Assembly (NCBI GenBank): GCA_947247005.1
Contig: OX365952.1
Span: forward strand, 30,196,222-30,260,221
From: Spisula solida
Taxonomy: Eukaryota > Mollusca > Bivalvia > Venerida > Mactridae
Length of the DNA stretch: 64,000 nt
Reading direction: 5' to 3'
Below, one piece after another: positions 24,348 through 36,289 of the stretch; positions within the stretch are counted from its first letter, which is position 1; every line of letters begins with the position of its first letter. The notes below the pieces were generated by a model. That model was not told the origin of the DNA. It searched no databases and saw only the letters and a program-made list of their open reading frames with translations. Both the position numbers and the translations under genes were made by a program.

Positions 24348-25506
24348 GCACTGTTTTATCCAAGCACTTACGAAAATCGTAAACTTTCGTTCGGATTAAT
24401 TTTCTTTAAAACCTACACATTGGGGTCCGAAATGGTCTATATGAGTTCCTTGACTGATTAATAATTAGTATTGAAAAACTCTTTATCATAGTTGGTAGCT
24501 GTTAAAGAGCTATGAAGAATTTAAATTTGAACGTAAGTTTACTTCTGTCGTAAGTACTTTGATAAAACAGTACCCAGTTGTGTCAATACATCAAGACACA
24601 TCGCCTCAGTCAGTCAGCACGCACATGTTTCTACCTCGTGCTACCAGTAGCCCCCAATTTGGTCAAAATTCAACACACCACTAAGGCTTATGGGTTATGG
24701 GTTATGGCTAGGGTAACGGATTAAAGCCAACTTGTAGTTGTGTAATGCATAAATACATTTCACAAATCTACCATATTTCTACCTCCCTTGCTTTGAATTT
24801 GAATTGGCCATCTTTGAACAAAAATCTGACTAATATTTATTATAACCGAGGTATTTTTAATCATGAATTCTGAATAATGCAAAGGTATTACATTTCCTAA
24901 GCATATTTGCAACTTAATTCACACCCGTTTATATTTATACAAATTTAATTGTTTGATAATCGCTTATCTGATTTTTTTTCACTAAACCTTATTAAAATTG
25001 CCTTCAAAGATGGCCGCCAGTTCAGAAGAAGATAGGTAGATGGTGTAGACATGGGAACTATGTGTTGGTGTATCATGTAATGTTCGTGCAGATTCATCAT
25101 TTTCCACGTTTTGCCAGGTAGACAGTTTACAGATACATTCGATCAAGACGTATCATTGTGGATCGTGGTATCATCAAGTGTACATACTGCTTCCGGTAAG
25201 CAGTAAATATTTACGACCCTCCGGCAAATCGCTGTCGTCAGGAAATAAACAATCATGTGTGATGTGTAATCATTGGCAAACGTTGAATCGATCAATATTT
25301 GAAAGATATTTTTCATCGCTTCCGTGTGTGATAAATTACACTCAAACTTATAAGATTTTGAAACGTGTTGACCTGTAGTGTGTATGTCTAGACATTTCCT
25401 CGGGCGTTTAACAGAGCCGAATATGTCCAGTGTATAATACATGTAGCTATGAATGTTCATTTCGTGTAATAAGGTACATATTTCGACACAAAACGTACCA
25501 ATGGGA
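24348..25506. other. no gene recognised
   Basis: AT-rich intergenic sequence without supported features. Confidence 0.4.
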
Positions 25507-25688
25507 ACATAACCATATGTGGTACCTGTCAAAATAACATAATCATATGTGGTACCTGTCAAAATAACATAATCATATATGGTACCTGTCAAAATAACAT
25601 AATCATATATGGTACCTGTCAAAATAACATAACCATATATGGTACCTGTCAAAATAACATAACCAAATATGGTACCTGTCAAAATAGA
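25507..25688. repeat. 30-bp minisatellite
   Basis: Six near-perfect copies of a 30-bp unit containing CATATATGGTACCTGTCAAA. The minus-strand open frame through it (repeating ILTGTIYDYV) is an artefact of the 10-codon unit length. Confidence 0.95.
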
Positions 25689-26530
25689 GGGATTGTCACC
25701 CACCAATCATTTTAATCCGTTAAATTACAAACTTTGTGAGTGAATGTTTTCTCACGTAACAACATAAAATTGTCGATCAAGTTACAACTGCCCGGGTCTT
25801 ATACAGACGGCAATGATGGTTCCAAAGTCGCTCATGGCTAAGGAAAGGTTGGCTATACCCAGAACATGAGTTGTCCGAAAGTCATGATATTTAAGTCACT
25901 CGTGATGAAATTTTCTCAAACATTTTATTACAAAATAATTCAGGCAAAACAAAATCAACAAGAAAAGCAAAAGATGCAGAGTTACAGGTACATGAAGTAT
26001 CCACCTGTAATATTATGCCTAGAAAAGCGCACACTCGTATTTCAGACGACTAAATTCTCCTCAATTTCCTTCTTTTTCTAAGCGGTGTTTATTTAAAAAT
26101 TTCACTCAGCGAATCACATTTCACTAGAATATGTTCTAAACCAATCGTCTGCTCGGCGCTGCTAACAACGTGACCGGATGTCATTTATTTACCTCCTCTT
26201 TTTCTTACCTAAAACGGGACAAATAGTAGACAATATGAATACCATGATGATAAAGGATGTGCCGTTTGAAATAATTCATACAATATAATTATAATTATTT
26301 TACACAGTCTTACACAAGAACACTGAAGTGTGCAAGTTCGTATGGCAGATTCGTAACTGCCCCAAGTAACTAATAATAATTAATAGTTAAAGAATCAATC
26401 AAAATTAATTTATATTTTAAAAGCCAGATAGTAATGCAAAACAAACGAACAATTTAATTAATACCAATATACAGTCTAAATACTATGGGTAGTTGAGAAT
26501 AAGTATTATTAATAAATGCATGTACCTGAA
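25689..26530. other. no gene recognised
   Basis: AT-rich intergenic sequence. Confidence 0.4.
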
Positions 26531-26532
26531 TA

Positions 26533-26738
26533 CAGTCAACCCTCGTTATCATGACCATGTTTGTTCACCACATTTTGTCGTAGTATTGAGTAAGTCGTTA
26601 TATTGAACATGTCGTTGTATTCAGTAAGTCGTTATATTGAATTGATCGATAACTGAGCGAGCACATCATGGCCAATGAATTGAGTCGTTAAACGAACATT
26701 CTTTGGTGACAATGGTCATATGTAACGGGAGTTGACTG
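26533..26738. mobile_element. short pogo-like MITE
   Basis: CAGTCAACCCTCGTTAT at the left and ATGTAACGGGAGTTGACTG at the right are inverted repeats of the CAGTnnAACCTCGTTAT class. TA precedes the left end; the right flank reads CA, perhaps a mutated TA. Confidence 0.65.
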
Positions 26739-26798
26739 CAACAGATAGACAAAGGAGTTTTCTTATTAATCATTTGAATAGTATAAACAAATGACATA

Positions 26799-27231
26799 CA
26801 CTAAAACCTCAATTAAAATGACCTCAATAATATGACCACCTCAAAAGGAAGACCAGAATTTCCAGGTCCATTTTCACTGGTTTACTAATTATTTGATCTC
26901 AATTTCAAGACAACTCAATTATGGTATTAGTTTTAAAAGTTCCCAAGGGTGGTTTTATTAATGAGGTATACTATACGTTAACAACACAAGGGTGGTTTTA
27001 TTAATGAGGTATACTATACGTTAACAACACAAGGGTGGTTTTATTAATGAGGTATACTATACGTTAACAACACAAGGGTGGTTTTATTAATGAGGTATAC
27101 TATACGTTAACAACACAAGGGTGGTTTTATTAATGAGGTATACTATACGTTAACAACACAAGGGTGGTTTTATTAATGAGGTATACTATACGTTAACAAC
27201 ACAAGGGTGGTTTTATTAATGAGGTTTACTG
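26799..27231. mobile_element. pogo-like MITE with amplified right terminus
   Basis: The left end CACTAAAACCTCAATTAAAA and the right end (complement of ATTAATGAGGTTTACTG) form a degenerate pogo-like terminal pair, flanked by TA at 26797-26798 and 27232-27233. The right terminal segment is repeated seven times in tandem. Confidence 0.55.
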
Positions 27232-27243
27232 TACTTTAACAAC
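26945..27243. repeat. 43-bp tandem repeat
   Basis: Seven copies with exact 43-bp spacing (AAGGGTGGTTTTATTAATGA plus GGTATACTATACGTTAACAACAC in pieces). The first six are almost identical; the last has GGTTTACTGTACTTTAAC. Confidence 0.95.
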
Positions 27244-27813
27244 ACATGTCAGGCACCGAAAGTTCTCAAAATGGAATTGTGTAAAGTAAAAAGGTAAAAC
27301 AGTGGTCAATTGGATAAAACGTGAATGTGCAGTTGTTTTAAAAATAGTTTGAGAACAATGCTGAACCAGGCCCCGTATTTCCAACCTAGGACTAAAATAA
27401 AACATTGTTGGTTTCCCTCCATCTACCCATCAAATGGACCCTATCCGAATAACTTGGGAAATCAGAAAAATGGGGACGAAATAAGATTAAGTCGTTCCGT
27501 ACCCGGATATAACTTATAAGAATATGTATTTTTCTGACCCACTTACCCAACCCTATATGAAATGAGCCACGGGTGGGAAAACAAACAATATTTTATTTAG
27601 ACCCTATGACCATGTGTGTTTCTGTACTGCATTGCGATCCCGTCATAAAATTAGTTGGTAACTTAACCATCAACCGTCATTTTTTTATATAAAAAAGCAA
27701 GACAAAAGAAGAAAGCAGAAGTATGAGTTAATGCTTGGTTATAGTCAATCCAAACATTATCCTCAAAATGATAAATAGCCGAGGATATTCGACTGATGTG
27801 TTAGCATGTTATA
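27244..27813. other. no gene recognised
   Basis: AT-rich; no supported feature. Confidence 0.4.
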
Positions 27814-28076
27814 CAGTACAACCTCTCTATAGCAACCGTATCTATGATGACATGTTCTTGTTTTGCAACAGTATCAACATTTCTGTAGTGAACTCGAAGC
27901 AGTTCAAGTGGAGTTATTCCAATAGAAACCTGCCATTTACAGCAGCTACGGTATAAGTAATTCGCTTGTCTAAAAGGTTTCTAAATTTCGGACATTTGGT
28001 GTGCCTGAATATTAGCGATGTGGAAAGTATCTTCTTGCATATACATATACTGTCTCACTATATAGAAGTTGCACTG
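27814..28076. mobile_element. short pogo-like MITE
   Basis: CAGTACAACCTCTCTATAG at the left and CTATATAGAAGTTGCACTG at the right are inverted repeats with few mismatches, and TA flanks both ends. Confidence 0.65.
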
Positions 28077-28338
28077 TACAGTTAAGTGTTTGTGATAGAA
28101 TCTGCAAAAGTTAGTAAGATATACGTAAGTTAAAGAAAACATAAAAATGCTAAGTAAATGAAAAATGCAAAACTGCATGCAATTATATGATATAGGAGAC
28201 CATAGATTTCAATGTTACAGTGGTTGATTAGTACAGACGATCATGTTGCGTAAGTTAGTAAAGTTATATTGTACTTTCAGTATTCAAGACCGTAAAACAA
28301 ATTATGATTTGGTTTATGTTTTACCTTCCATGTTGCCA

Positions 28339-28527
28339 TTATTTTTTCTTGCCTTGACGTCCCGGCATTGGCATGGGCATTGGCATTGGCATAGGCATAG
28401 GCATGGGCATACCCATACCGGCCATTGGCATTGGCATCATCATTGGCCTAGGCGTCATGCCTGGCATGTTAAATGGCAATGGGCCCTGTGCTGGCATAGG
28501 AGCAGGCATTCTACCTATTTTAGTCAT
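28339..28527 (-). CDS. Met-Pro-repeat reading frame, possible alternative last exon
   Basis: A 62-codon minus-strand frame with a run of Met-Pro dipeptides (MPMPMPMPMPMPMP) and the ending GRQGKKK. It has no signal peptide of its own and lies just downstream of the Met-rich secreted protein gene, whose composition it shares. An acceptor-like AAAATAG precedes GTAGAATGCCT on the minus strand. A potential phase-1 donor (A before GTAACG at 28953/28952) in the upstream gene would join in frame, so it may be an alternative 3' exon. It could equally be a separate small gene or a relic. The acceptor has a poor pyrimidine tract. Confidence 0.4.
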   Translation of the reverse strand: MTKIGRMPAPMPAQGPLPFNMPGMTPRPMMMPMPMAGMGMPMPMPMPMPMPMPMPGRQGKKK

Positions 28528-28699
28528 AATACAAGAACTTTGAGTGAATACAGAATGAAAAAATCACAATATTTGCCTTCGACGCATGTATCTAGCTAGC
28601 AAACGCCTGATAGCAATATGCAAATTTCGACCGGGTCATTTGTGACGACATGTAAATATAAACCAATGATAAAACACGATGTGTAACAATTGTAATCAT

Positions 28700-28705
28700 T
28701 TTATT
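28700..28705 (-). terminator. putative polyadenylation signal of the Met-rich protein gene
   Basis: AATAAA on the minus strand, about 207 bases after the stop codon ending at 28912. It would close the transcript before the Met-Pro frame at 28339-28527. Confidence 0.5.
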
Positions 28706-28911
28706 GAAAAAGTAGCATATCATAAATATTTACACATCGAATTATTATGGCGATCAATGAGGGATGACATATAAATAAGCTATAATAGTGAGATGATCAT
28801 ACAAAGAAAGCACGTAGGAATATATACAAAACAATAAACAGTAGTGTGTCTATAAAGCAAGTGCAACAAGAACAAAGCAGATAAATAGTAACATCACATA
28901 CAGCTGAAGTT

Positions 28912-29240
28912 TTAACCACTTATGCCGTTGGCAGTATTTGTAAAAGCGTTACTTGACAGAGCGGTATTTGAGTTTGTGAAGGCATTATTTGATTGTGTGT
29001 TGGTGAAAGCATTATTGGGTGGAGCTGAAATTGGATTAGAGTTCGGTAAAGCAGTGTTGGATTGCATTGAGTTCGAGAAGGCATTGTTGCTTTGCCCACC
29101 ATTCATACTAGCTGAATTAACAAATGCCCCATTCGATGAAAATGAATTTGAATTAGCAATACTTGAGCCAGCTAAGTTATTGTTGTTATTGGACACAAGC
29201 GGTGTTTGAGAACCAACAGAATTAGAGGATTGTGAGTTGA

Positions 29241-29283
<43 letters not shown>

Positions 29284-29888
29284 ACGAAGTACAGTTCCAC
29301 CTTGGTGGGGCACTATTCCACTGAAAGGTACAATCTGTTTGTTTACCGGGGCACCATTAGTACCCAAAGCAAAGCTATTGGAGTTCATACCGCCACCATT
29401 TGCATTCATAGCTTGATTATTGACACTTTGTCCCTGGAAATTATTTTGTTGGCTTCTAGCCCCAGATAACTGCTGCTGACGCGTAAGCATTTGGCCCCTT
29501 CCACCTTGAAAGCCTATTGGTTGCATCCCTGGCATAGACATTGGAGACATGGCTCCATTTCGATTCATTCTCAAACCTTGGTTCATTCCTTGATTCACGC
29601 CAAATCCTTGATTCATTCCCGGTGTCATGCCTTGATTGAGTCCTTGATTCATGCCTTGATTGAGACCTTGGCCGAGTCCTTGGTTCAAGCCTTGGCCGAG
29701 TCCTTGGTTGAACTGCCCCATACCAATGATTGCTGGGTTTGGAGACATGGATGTAGAGCCGAAAGGACTTGGCATACCCATACCAGACAGTGTCTGTGTT
29801 GTTCCTGGGAACATGAAGCTGCCCTGTCGAAGACCAGGTGTGGATCCTAGAACATTTCCGGCCGGTCCAAACATGGTGTTGCTCATTT
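28912..29888 (-). CDS. Met-rich protein, last coding exon
   Basis: Acceptor ...CCATCAG at 29889-29890 (minus strand), phase 1 entry, then EMSNTMFGPAGNVLG. Holds the GQGLNQ repeats, the poly-Asn run and the stop TAA at 28914-28912. Confidence 0.8.
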
Positions 29889-32800
29889 CTGATGGACGTA
29901 AAAGAGCTTAGTGTCAAGATACGAACATTTTACATTACCGAGAGAGTAGTTATAAACATATCATGCGTTACTGTTGTAACCAAATGGTTGTAAAATATTC
30001 GTTATACTGTACTATACTATACATGTATGCTCATTAAAATTTCAAAGATCGAAAACTATGTCAGAAACAGAGCAAAGAAGTGATTAAGCAGTAAATTAAT
30101 TATCTACGGTTTTTATTTAACAGACTAAGAACGAGTGGCAAATACGTTTCGTACGTTTTCTAAGAATATGTAGCGACAATGTATCACAACACCCAAAACA
30201 ATAAGTATTCCCTTTAACTTATACACGTATAGTCAATTGCATAATTTGATAAACATTATAGCGATTTAACAATACAATACGTATGATCTAATTACATACA
30301 TTTTTCTGACATTGATAAAATGCTATTTACAGTGGAGGAAATTGCCCGGCAATTCTGGCAATTTTGCTGCGAAAATTGACTTATCGGGCAAAAGAAACGC
30401 CCACTTTCGAAAACCCAACCAGTGCATAAGGATAATTGACATAGAGATGATCTAGTTGCATATTTCTTACAACAAAGGGTTTATCTAAATTCCTACCGTT
30501 TAAAATTATTTTAAATTGTCTAGATTATGCGACTTATAAATATGTAGCTGTAACATAAAGAGGGTAAATCTCGGTACCACAAACATTTAACTCACTAAGT
30601 TATGTTGACGTCACAATCTTTAAACGCGTTTTTCTCAAAACTAAAATAATAAATTTATACGCCTCTGGAAAAATAAGAGTCCATTTTATGTTTATGTAGG
30701 AGCATGCCAAACGAACATTCGGGTCCTTACACTATAAACGACTACATTTGATGAAATAAGCACAGCTCAATAAACTTCATGAAAACCGGGTTATGTCAGT
30801 AAAGAGTTCCGGTTTTTTTTCTCAGAAAAATTATCACTACATAATGTACAGAACTTTTTAAGACTACAGTCAACCTTCTAAAATGATCTTTAGTTGGTGT
30901 ATAATTATATGATGTAGAATATACTTGTAGTTGATGGTAATATACCCCTCGAAAAAGTCCAGCTCTCCTATACATCGACAGAAGTTAACGCGTTACTTCA
31001 AACTCGCAGATTTAATTTCAGATTTGCAGTTATCATTTCAGACTTGGCTGAAGCGACAGCTGACTTCGAATTGTTTTAGACGCATTTCTAAAGTTTAGAG
31101 TTCCCACATAAACGTCCAATGATATAGATAACACAGTTCGAGATTGGAATGGAAGAATAAACCATGGATAGTAAGTTAAGACATACAGGGTGTTAAAAAA
31201 GTTCGTTCTCAAAGTTTAAGTTTCTATAGTTTATTTTTCTGACGTCAGAAGAATGTAAAATGTTATGTTTAATTTTAGATGGTTCTACATTTGTTCTAAT
31301 ATCTCTGGTATTGAATGAAGCCAATACAGTAATATAATGAAATTGTACATTGTTCACATAGCTCAGACAAAATTGAGTATGAATTTAATTTTGAGAACAA
31401 ACTTTTTTAACACCCTGTATTACTCGGGAACGATCTTTATATTGCATGTTACCTTAGTAGTTTAACATAATGTTCATAAGGCATGATCTATAGAAAACAA
31501 CGTACATATGTTACATATATACAATTGTATTCCATAGTAATGGCATCATATGCATTTCAGATAATTGATATAATTTTTAACTTGTCGTTTAAACTAAAAT
31601 TACTTAATATAGTAGAATGTTAAAACTTTATACTTTATATTTACGATTATACATGTATTATAAATATATTTATCAAATGGTTTAGAAACGCAAATTGTTT
31701 ATCCAATTCAGACGCAATAAATTGGTAATCCAATGCAGTTTTATTCAAATGGGATAACAATAATGGTGTTAACACGTGTGTGTGTGGCATGACAGTCGTT
31801 GCAATATTCTATATAACAGAATAAAATGATTAATTGAAATCTATCAATATACGCGTGTATATCAATATAAATTATTTCGCAAGCTCTGATAGATAAAGGG
31901 AGATAAGTAATCAATTTGTAAGTCAAGAAAATATAATGTTATCTACGTACAAGTAAAGTATATGTTTTACATCGAAAACATTTGCGTTTCTAACCAGTTA
32001 ACAGGACTATTACACCAGCCGATGGATCTGACTCTATCCATATATTGTAAAAATAATTTTCTAAATTTGTAAAAAATATTTTTCTAAATTTGTTAAAATA
32101 ATTTTCTAAATTTCATGTTGTAGTATAAGTTTATAAACGTGAGTGATAAGAACACGTGTCAGATCCATCATCCACTGTAATTAGGTAAATAATGTAAACG
32201 GAAGATAGACTTACCCATTCCAGGCATAAATAGTGATCCCATTGGTCCAGGCATACCCATCATTGGTCCCTGTGACATCAGGAAGGGGTTGGGAGCGAAT
32301 GCATTCATCATAGGGTCGTTAGGGAACAATCCGAATCCTGGTCGGCTGGAGAACGGGCTACCAAACTGAGATCCCATCGGTGTTGCGACTCCAAACGGAG
32401 AAAACGGTTGTTGAGCTGTTTGAGTCTGACCGAATTGTGGCATGTTCTGTGCATTCAATTGATTTTGGAAAAGTGAGGCCTGGCTATTGGCATCAAATCC
32501 AAGCTGATTGAAATTGTTTCCGTTAAAGTTTCCGTTTTGAGTAGGATCTTGGAATCCCTGTTGCATACCATTTTGCATCATTCCGTTCTGTCCCATGCCA
32601 GTTTGTCCCATGCCGTTTTGCATACCATTTTGCATCATTCCGTTTTGTCCCATCCCGTTTTGTCCCATGCCATTTTGCATCATTCCGTTTTGTCCCATGC
32701 CATTTTGCATCATTCCGCTTTGTCCCATACCATTTTGCATCATTCCGTTCTGTCCCATACCATTTTGTAACATTCCGTTTTGTCCCATGCCATTTTGCAT

Positions 32801-33202
32801 ACCATTTTGCATACCATTTTGCATACCATTTTGCATACCATTTTGTCCCATGCCGTTTTGGTTGGCCATTGTATTTTGTCCCATCATACCGTTTCCATTC
32901 ATCATTCCATTTTGTTGGTTCATGGTATTTTGTGCCATTCCGTTTTGGCCCATGCCCATTCCGGGAGTTTGTCCCATGCCCATTCCGGACGTTTGTCCGT
33001 TCACCATTCCATTTTGGTTCAAGCCCGTACCAGATTGTAATCCAGTAGGGTTGCTACTAAGTACACCAGCTCCCTGGTCAGCCGCACCAGATGTACCGAC
33101 GGCATTGTTACTGTTACCGAACAGTCCGAAGTTAAAGTCACTACTTTGGGCACTTGTATACTGCGTCAGGCATAAGCCTGCCAAAACTATTATCAATTTC
33201 AT
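28912..33202 (-). CDS. secreted Met/Asn/Gln/Gly-rich low-complexity protein, whole gene
   Basis: Two coding exons, 33202-32215 and 29888-28912, join in phase 1 (split Glu codon) into 654 residues. Residues 1-18 (MKLIIVLAGLCLTQYTSA) are a signal peptide. The mature chain has no cysteine and few charged residues. Exon 2 carries about 25 repeats of the QNGM/GQNGM type; exon 3 carries GLGQGLNQ/GMNQG repeats, a 14-Asn run and a Ser/Asn-rich tail with NAFTN repeats. Composition and secretion resemble mollusc shell-matrix proteins; methionine-rich nacre proteins of pearl oysters such as MRNP34 come to mind, but I claim similarity of composition, not homology. A silk- or byssus-like extracellular polymer is the alternative. 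The promoter side shows a TATA box and a short non-coding exon. Confidence 0.8.
29236..29282 (-). repeat. AAC trinucleotide run encoding poly-Asn
   Basis: About 14 consecutive AAC codons on the minus strand inside the Met-rich protein. The length is probably polymorphic. Confidence 0.9.
31186..31417. mobile_element. Tc1/mariner-type MITE
   Basis: CAGGGTGTTAAAAAAGTTCG at the left and its complement CAAACTTTTTTAACACCCTG at the right (one mismatch) form long terminal inverted repeats, flanked by TA at 31184-31185 and 31418-31419. The 232-bp element has no coding capacity. Confidence 0.85.
32041..32118. repeat. three-copy short tandem repeat
   Basis: Three copies of about 27 bp around TTTTCTAAATTTGTAAAA. 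Confidence 0.7.
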
Positions 33203-33207
33203 TGTAT
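32215..33207 (-). CDS. Met-rich protein, signal-peptide exon
   Basis: The acceptor CAG (33210-33208) is followed by five leader bases and the ATG at 33202-33200; the donor GTAAGT begins at 32214. Encodes the signal peptide, a short Ser/Gly/Asn-rich segment and the QNGM repeat domain. Confidence 0.85.
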
Positions 33208-33880
33208 CTGAAAATGAATAAAATGAGGAGTAGAATAATACGCTGTATAATAGCGAGGTATACAATTTTATTAAAGTGCAATTGTACATGTGTATGCTAT
33301 TCATCAATCGGACAAAAGTAGACACAGAATAACATCGCCAATGGAACCATGGTTTTCGCAATTTCATTAAAATAAATAAACGATAATACATGTATATATG
33401 TGAGTTAAACGGTCGTGATCTAGTATTGGAACTAGACAATAGTATCCAATTTTAATGTATTCACAAACCATTTTAGTGGAAAACTTGAATATAATGTTGA
33501 CTTAAGTCAAATATTTGTGCTGCGCCTTTTTCCAACAAAATGAATATTACCTTGTTTAGCATTATATATTTCTAAGTATTTTATAATCAAATCATTTTAA
33601 GAAGTTTTTTTATTAAGATGATTTGTGAATATCACCAGATGTAGTTTACTAACATCATCAATGGCAAACAGAATTAACGAAAATGTTAAATGGTTGACGT
33701 GCCTGTCATGTCATTAATGATTACATAATTTTTATTAATATAATTCGTCGCGCAAATAATACTAAATGATTTGTTATATATAAATATTAAATAGCATGGT
33801 TCGGAGAAACTGACAATGTTAAAAAAACAATATGTTTCAAAAAATTAAATTGTGTAAAATTACACAAAGTGAGCACCTAC
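33208..33880 (-). other. first intron of the Met-rich gene
   Basis: Lies between the putative GTAGGT donor at 33880 and the CAG acceptor; AT-rich, no features. Confidence 0.5.
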
Positions 33881-33910
33881 CTCTTCGTTCCACGTTTGAA
33901 TTAAGAAAGA
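33881..33910 (-). other. putative 5' untranslated exon
   Basis: The minus strand reads GAACGAAGAG before a GTAGGT donor. The exon start is placed about 25-30 bases after the TATA box, giving a leader exon of roughly 30 bases. No coding content. Confidence 0.45.
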
Positions 33911-33932
33911 CCGTTAACAATCCGATAACTGC

Positions 33933-33941
33933 TAATATATA
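33933..33941 (-). promoter_or_regulatory. putative TATA box of the Met-rich gene
   Basis: TATATATTA on the minus strand, about 55 bases upstream of the GAAGAG/GTAGGT donor. Correct spacing for the short leader exon. Confidence 0.45.
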
Positions 33942-33949
33942 GGTGTTGC

Positions 33950-34892
33950 TCTGGGCACTAACGGTAGAAAGCCTTATACGTTAATGAAATTTTACCACGA
34001 CTTGTCAAGTTTTTATCCATGTACCAATGAATGAATAACACATTGCGGAAGTCATATTATTTTCAAACTTTCCGTTACGATATTGACAGCCAATGAGATT
34101 GTGACGTTACGTAGGGGATCGCGCGTGAGAATAACGTAGACACGTAGGTCGTGTAATATATATATATAATGACTAATACACTGAAACATGTATCGAACAT
34201 TATTAGTTATACTTTAGAAATTTTGATTGTGTTATTAAAATGCAGTATATGAGTACCGGAACTTCCTGTTACCTAGAAAATACAATGGCGTCCATAGAGG
34301 CGTTTAGACTTATATAAAATTGCTATCAGATGTTTTGGAATCGCAGAGTGCATAAGCAATTCAGCAATTATTTAAAGAATAATTATAAAAGTTCACATAT
34401 TCCGGAATAAATATCGGTACTTTAAAAGTAAAAAAGTACATACATGTACAAATGTACATGGATTTACAACTGATCACGCATAGTTTTTCTGGTCGTAAGA
34501 TTAAAATTAAACTCATATAAAATCAATCTAAGTCTTTAATCCATGTTCTCATCATAGGTAACTGTACATGTAGTATTGATGAAGAATAAAAAAGTAACTG
34601 AAACAAAAAAACAGATATTGATTTATTGTTTATGAAACATACAATGTCATGTATATACATGTATAATCAATTTCTGTAATACAAATACCAATAATACAGT
34701 GACATGTGTTTCTCATTACATTAGTTTACATTTTAACCATGGATATTAAACAAGAAGATTTCATATCCCCAACAAACATAACTATACAACAAAAAGTAGC
34801 CATGAAAATAGAAGACATAACTGAATCCCAATAACTACTATCAACAAAATAAATGATGACTTTGTCGTGTGCACAGAACACTCCATCATGTA
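33950..34892. other. no gene recognised
   Basis: AT-rich intergenic DNA upstream of the Met-rich gene. A minus-strand open frame through 34726-35058 crosses a transposon end and is not called. Confidence 0.4.
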
Positions 34893-35925
34893 CGAGGGTT
34901 GATCGGGAAGTTCGTGTAATTTTGTTGTGAATCGTGTTGTTTTGCACATGAGGAATAATAAATAATATCATAACAATCTTGTATGCATTATCAAACTCTC
35001 TTATAAAAATGAGAAAAATACACCAAACAGTTACATAGTTACGACGATTTCTAAACATCCACTATGCATAGACGCCGCACACTAGAAAACTAAACGACGT
35101 CACATAACGTCAAACGAAATGTAGGTCCAATGTATGGTGCACTTGTCCCACGAAGTGACGACACAAGCCTACGAATATCTGATTTTCCGCATACCTAGCT
35201 CTTTCGGACAGATCCCATACATAGTTAAAGGAGATTTCTCGAGCTCGCTGACTATCAGTCTAATGGTTTTACGTCTGTCTTTTCGATTGATTCCGCGCAC
35301 TTTTCACGTACACACGGAATCACTGTCAATGGCTACCTTTCTCTATTGTTGACTTCAATTGACCTTCTGTGCATTTTGAATCGTCTGTGTTGTATGTTGG
35401 TAACTGCCGGGCTATACGCTTTTAAATTGTCGAACATTTTCATCTTTTCATTGGTTTCAGTCAGTGTTTTTTTAAATTCCCATGAAACATTCTGTAAAGC
35501 GCCTCAATTCAATGTCACCTCTTTGACGTCATGACGTTATTTCCGTTTCATTATCAGTAAAGATAAACACAGTGCTAATTTGATAGCGAATGTAGTAAAC
35601 GACATCATATTCTATGGAAATGACCCCATGACGTTGACGTATGATGTGTTATATTTGCGTGAATTTTAGTCACACATAAGATTTTAAAAACGACATTGTT
35701 TCAGGAGAACGAAAGATGAAAAATGTCTTAATTTTGGTGTGCTGCAACCACGTGTAGTAGCGTTGCCAAGGTACCGTTAATTGTCGCATAAGTTGGTGGA
35801 TTTTTATTCCGTTCTATATTTCAATTTTAATCATGTTGATCATCCTTATATTGAATTTTCATCAATATTTAACTAAAAATGAATAATTTATAAGCAAATT
35901 ACACGAACTTCGCGATCACCCCTCG
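34893..35925 (-). mobile_element. decayed mariner element
   Basis: Terminal inverted repeats of about 30 bp match at 28 positions (CGAGGGTTGATCGGGAAGTT at the left; right complement CGAGGGGTGATCGCGAAGTT) and are flanked by TA at 34891-34892 and 35926-35927. On the minus strand near 35180-35260 a broken reading frame contains DRRKTIRLIVSELE and ELGMRKI, resembling the helix-turn-helix to linker region of mariner transposases. Stops and frameshifts interrupt it and no catalytic domain is seen. At 1,033 bp it is shorter than intact mariners (about 1.3 kb). Confidence 0.8.
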
Positions 35926-36289
35926 TATATATCATTAAACAGGGGTTTGCACCAAATCGATCGTTGCACAACGAAAATATGTTAAAAAGAAAGTCACAAA
36001 ATCGTTGCATTTGGCTTAAAGCACATTTAATCCAAACACATTTCTAACAAGTAACTACAAACAATGAAGTGGTCAGAAAGTATCGTTGTCGGCTGAAACA
36101 CATCGAGGTCTGTTCCTTCTGTAAAGTGGGTTTCGTTTTTTATCTGTCCTACTTACAATTTTCAAACGAAAATTGTTTTTAATTTTGTTGGTATCGTTAT
36201 TGTGATCTGGCTTTATGTCGATTTGTATAAATAATACAGTGTTATTTCGTACAACCTTTTTAAACAACTTTACCGAAATTCATTCCCGA
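35926..36289. other. no gene recognised
   Basis: AT-rich, no features. Confidence 0.4.

Larger units (their letters stand above)
29889..32214 (-). other. intron of the Met-rich protein gene
   Basis: About 2.3 kb, bounded by a GTAAGT donor and a CAG acceptor on the minus strand. Contains the MITE at 31186-31417 and a small tandem repeat at 32041-32118; otherwise no features. Confidence 0.7.

Noticed and set aside
25143..25706. 187-codon minus-strand frame
   Set aside because: The repeated ILTGTIYDYV is the 30-bp minisatellite; the remainder has no recognisable content.
28243..28599. His/Trp-rich plus-strand frame (WHGHWHWHRHRHGH)
   Set aside because: Antisense shadow of the Met-Pro repeat; no independent evidence of a gene.
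32595..33221. Plus-strand frame rich in PFCIIPFCP
   Set aside because: Antisense of the QNGM repeat exon, whose signal peptide and splice sites are on the minus strand.
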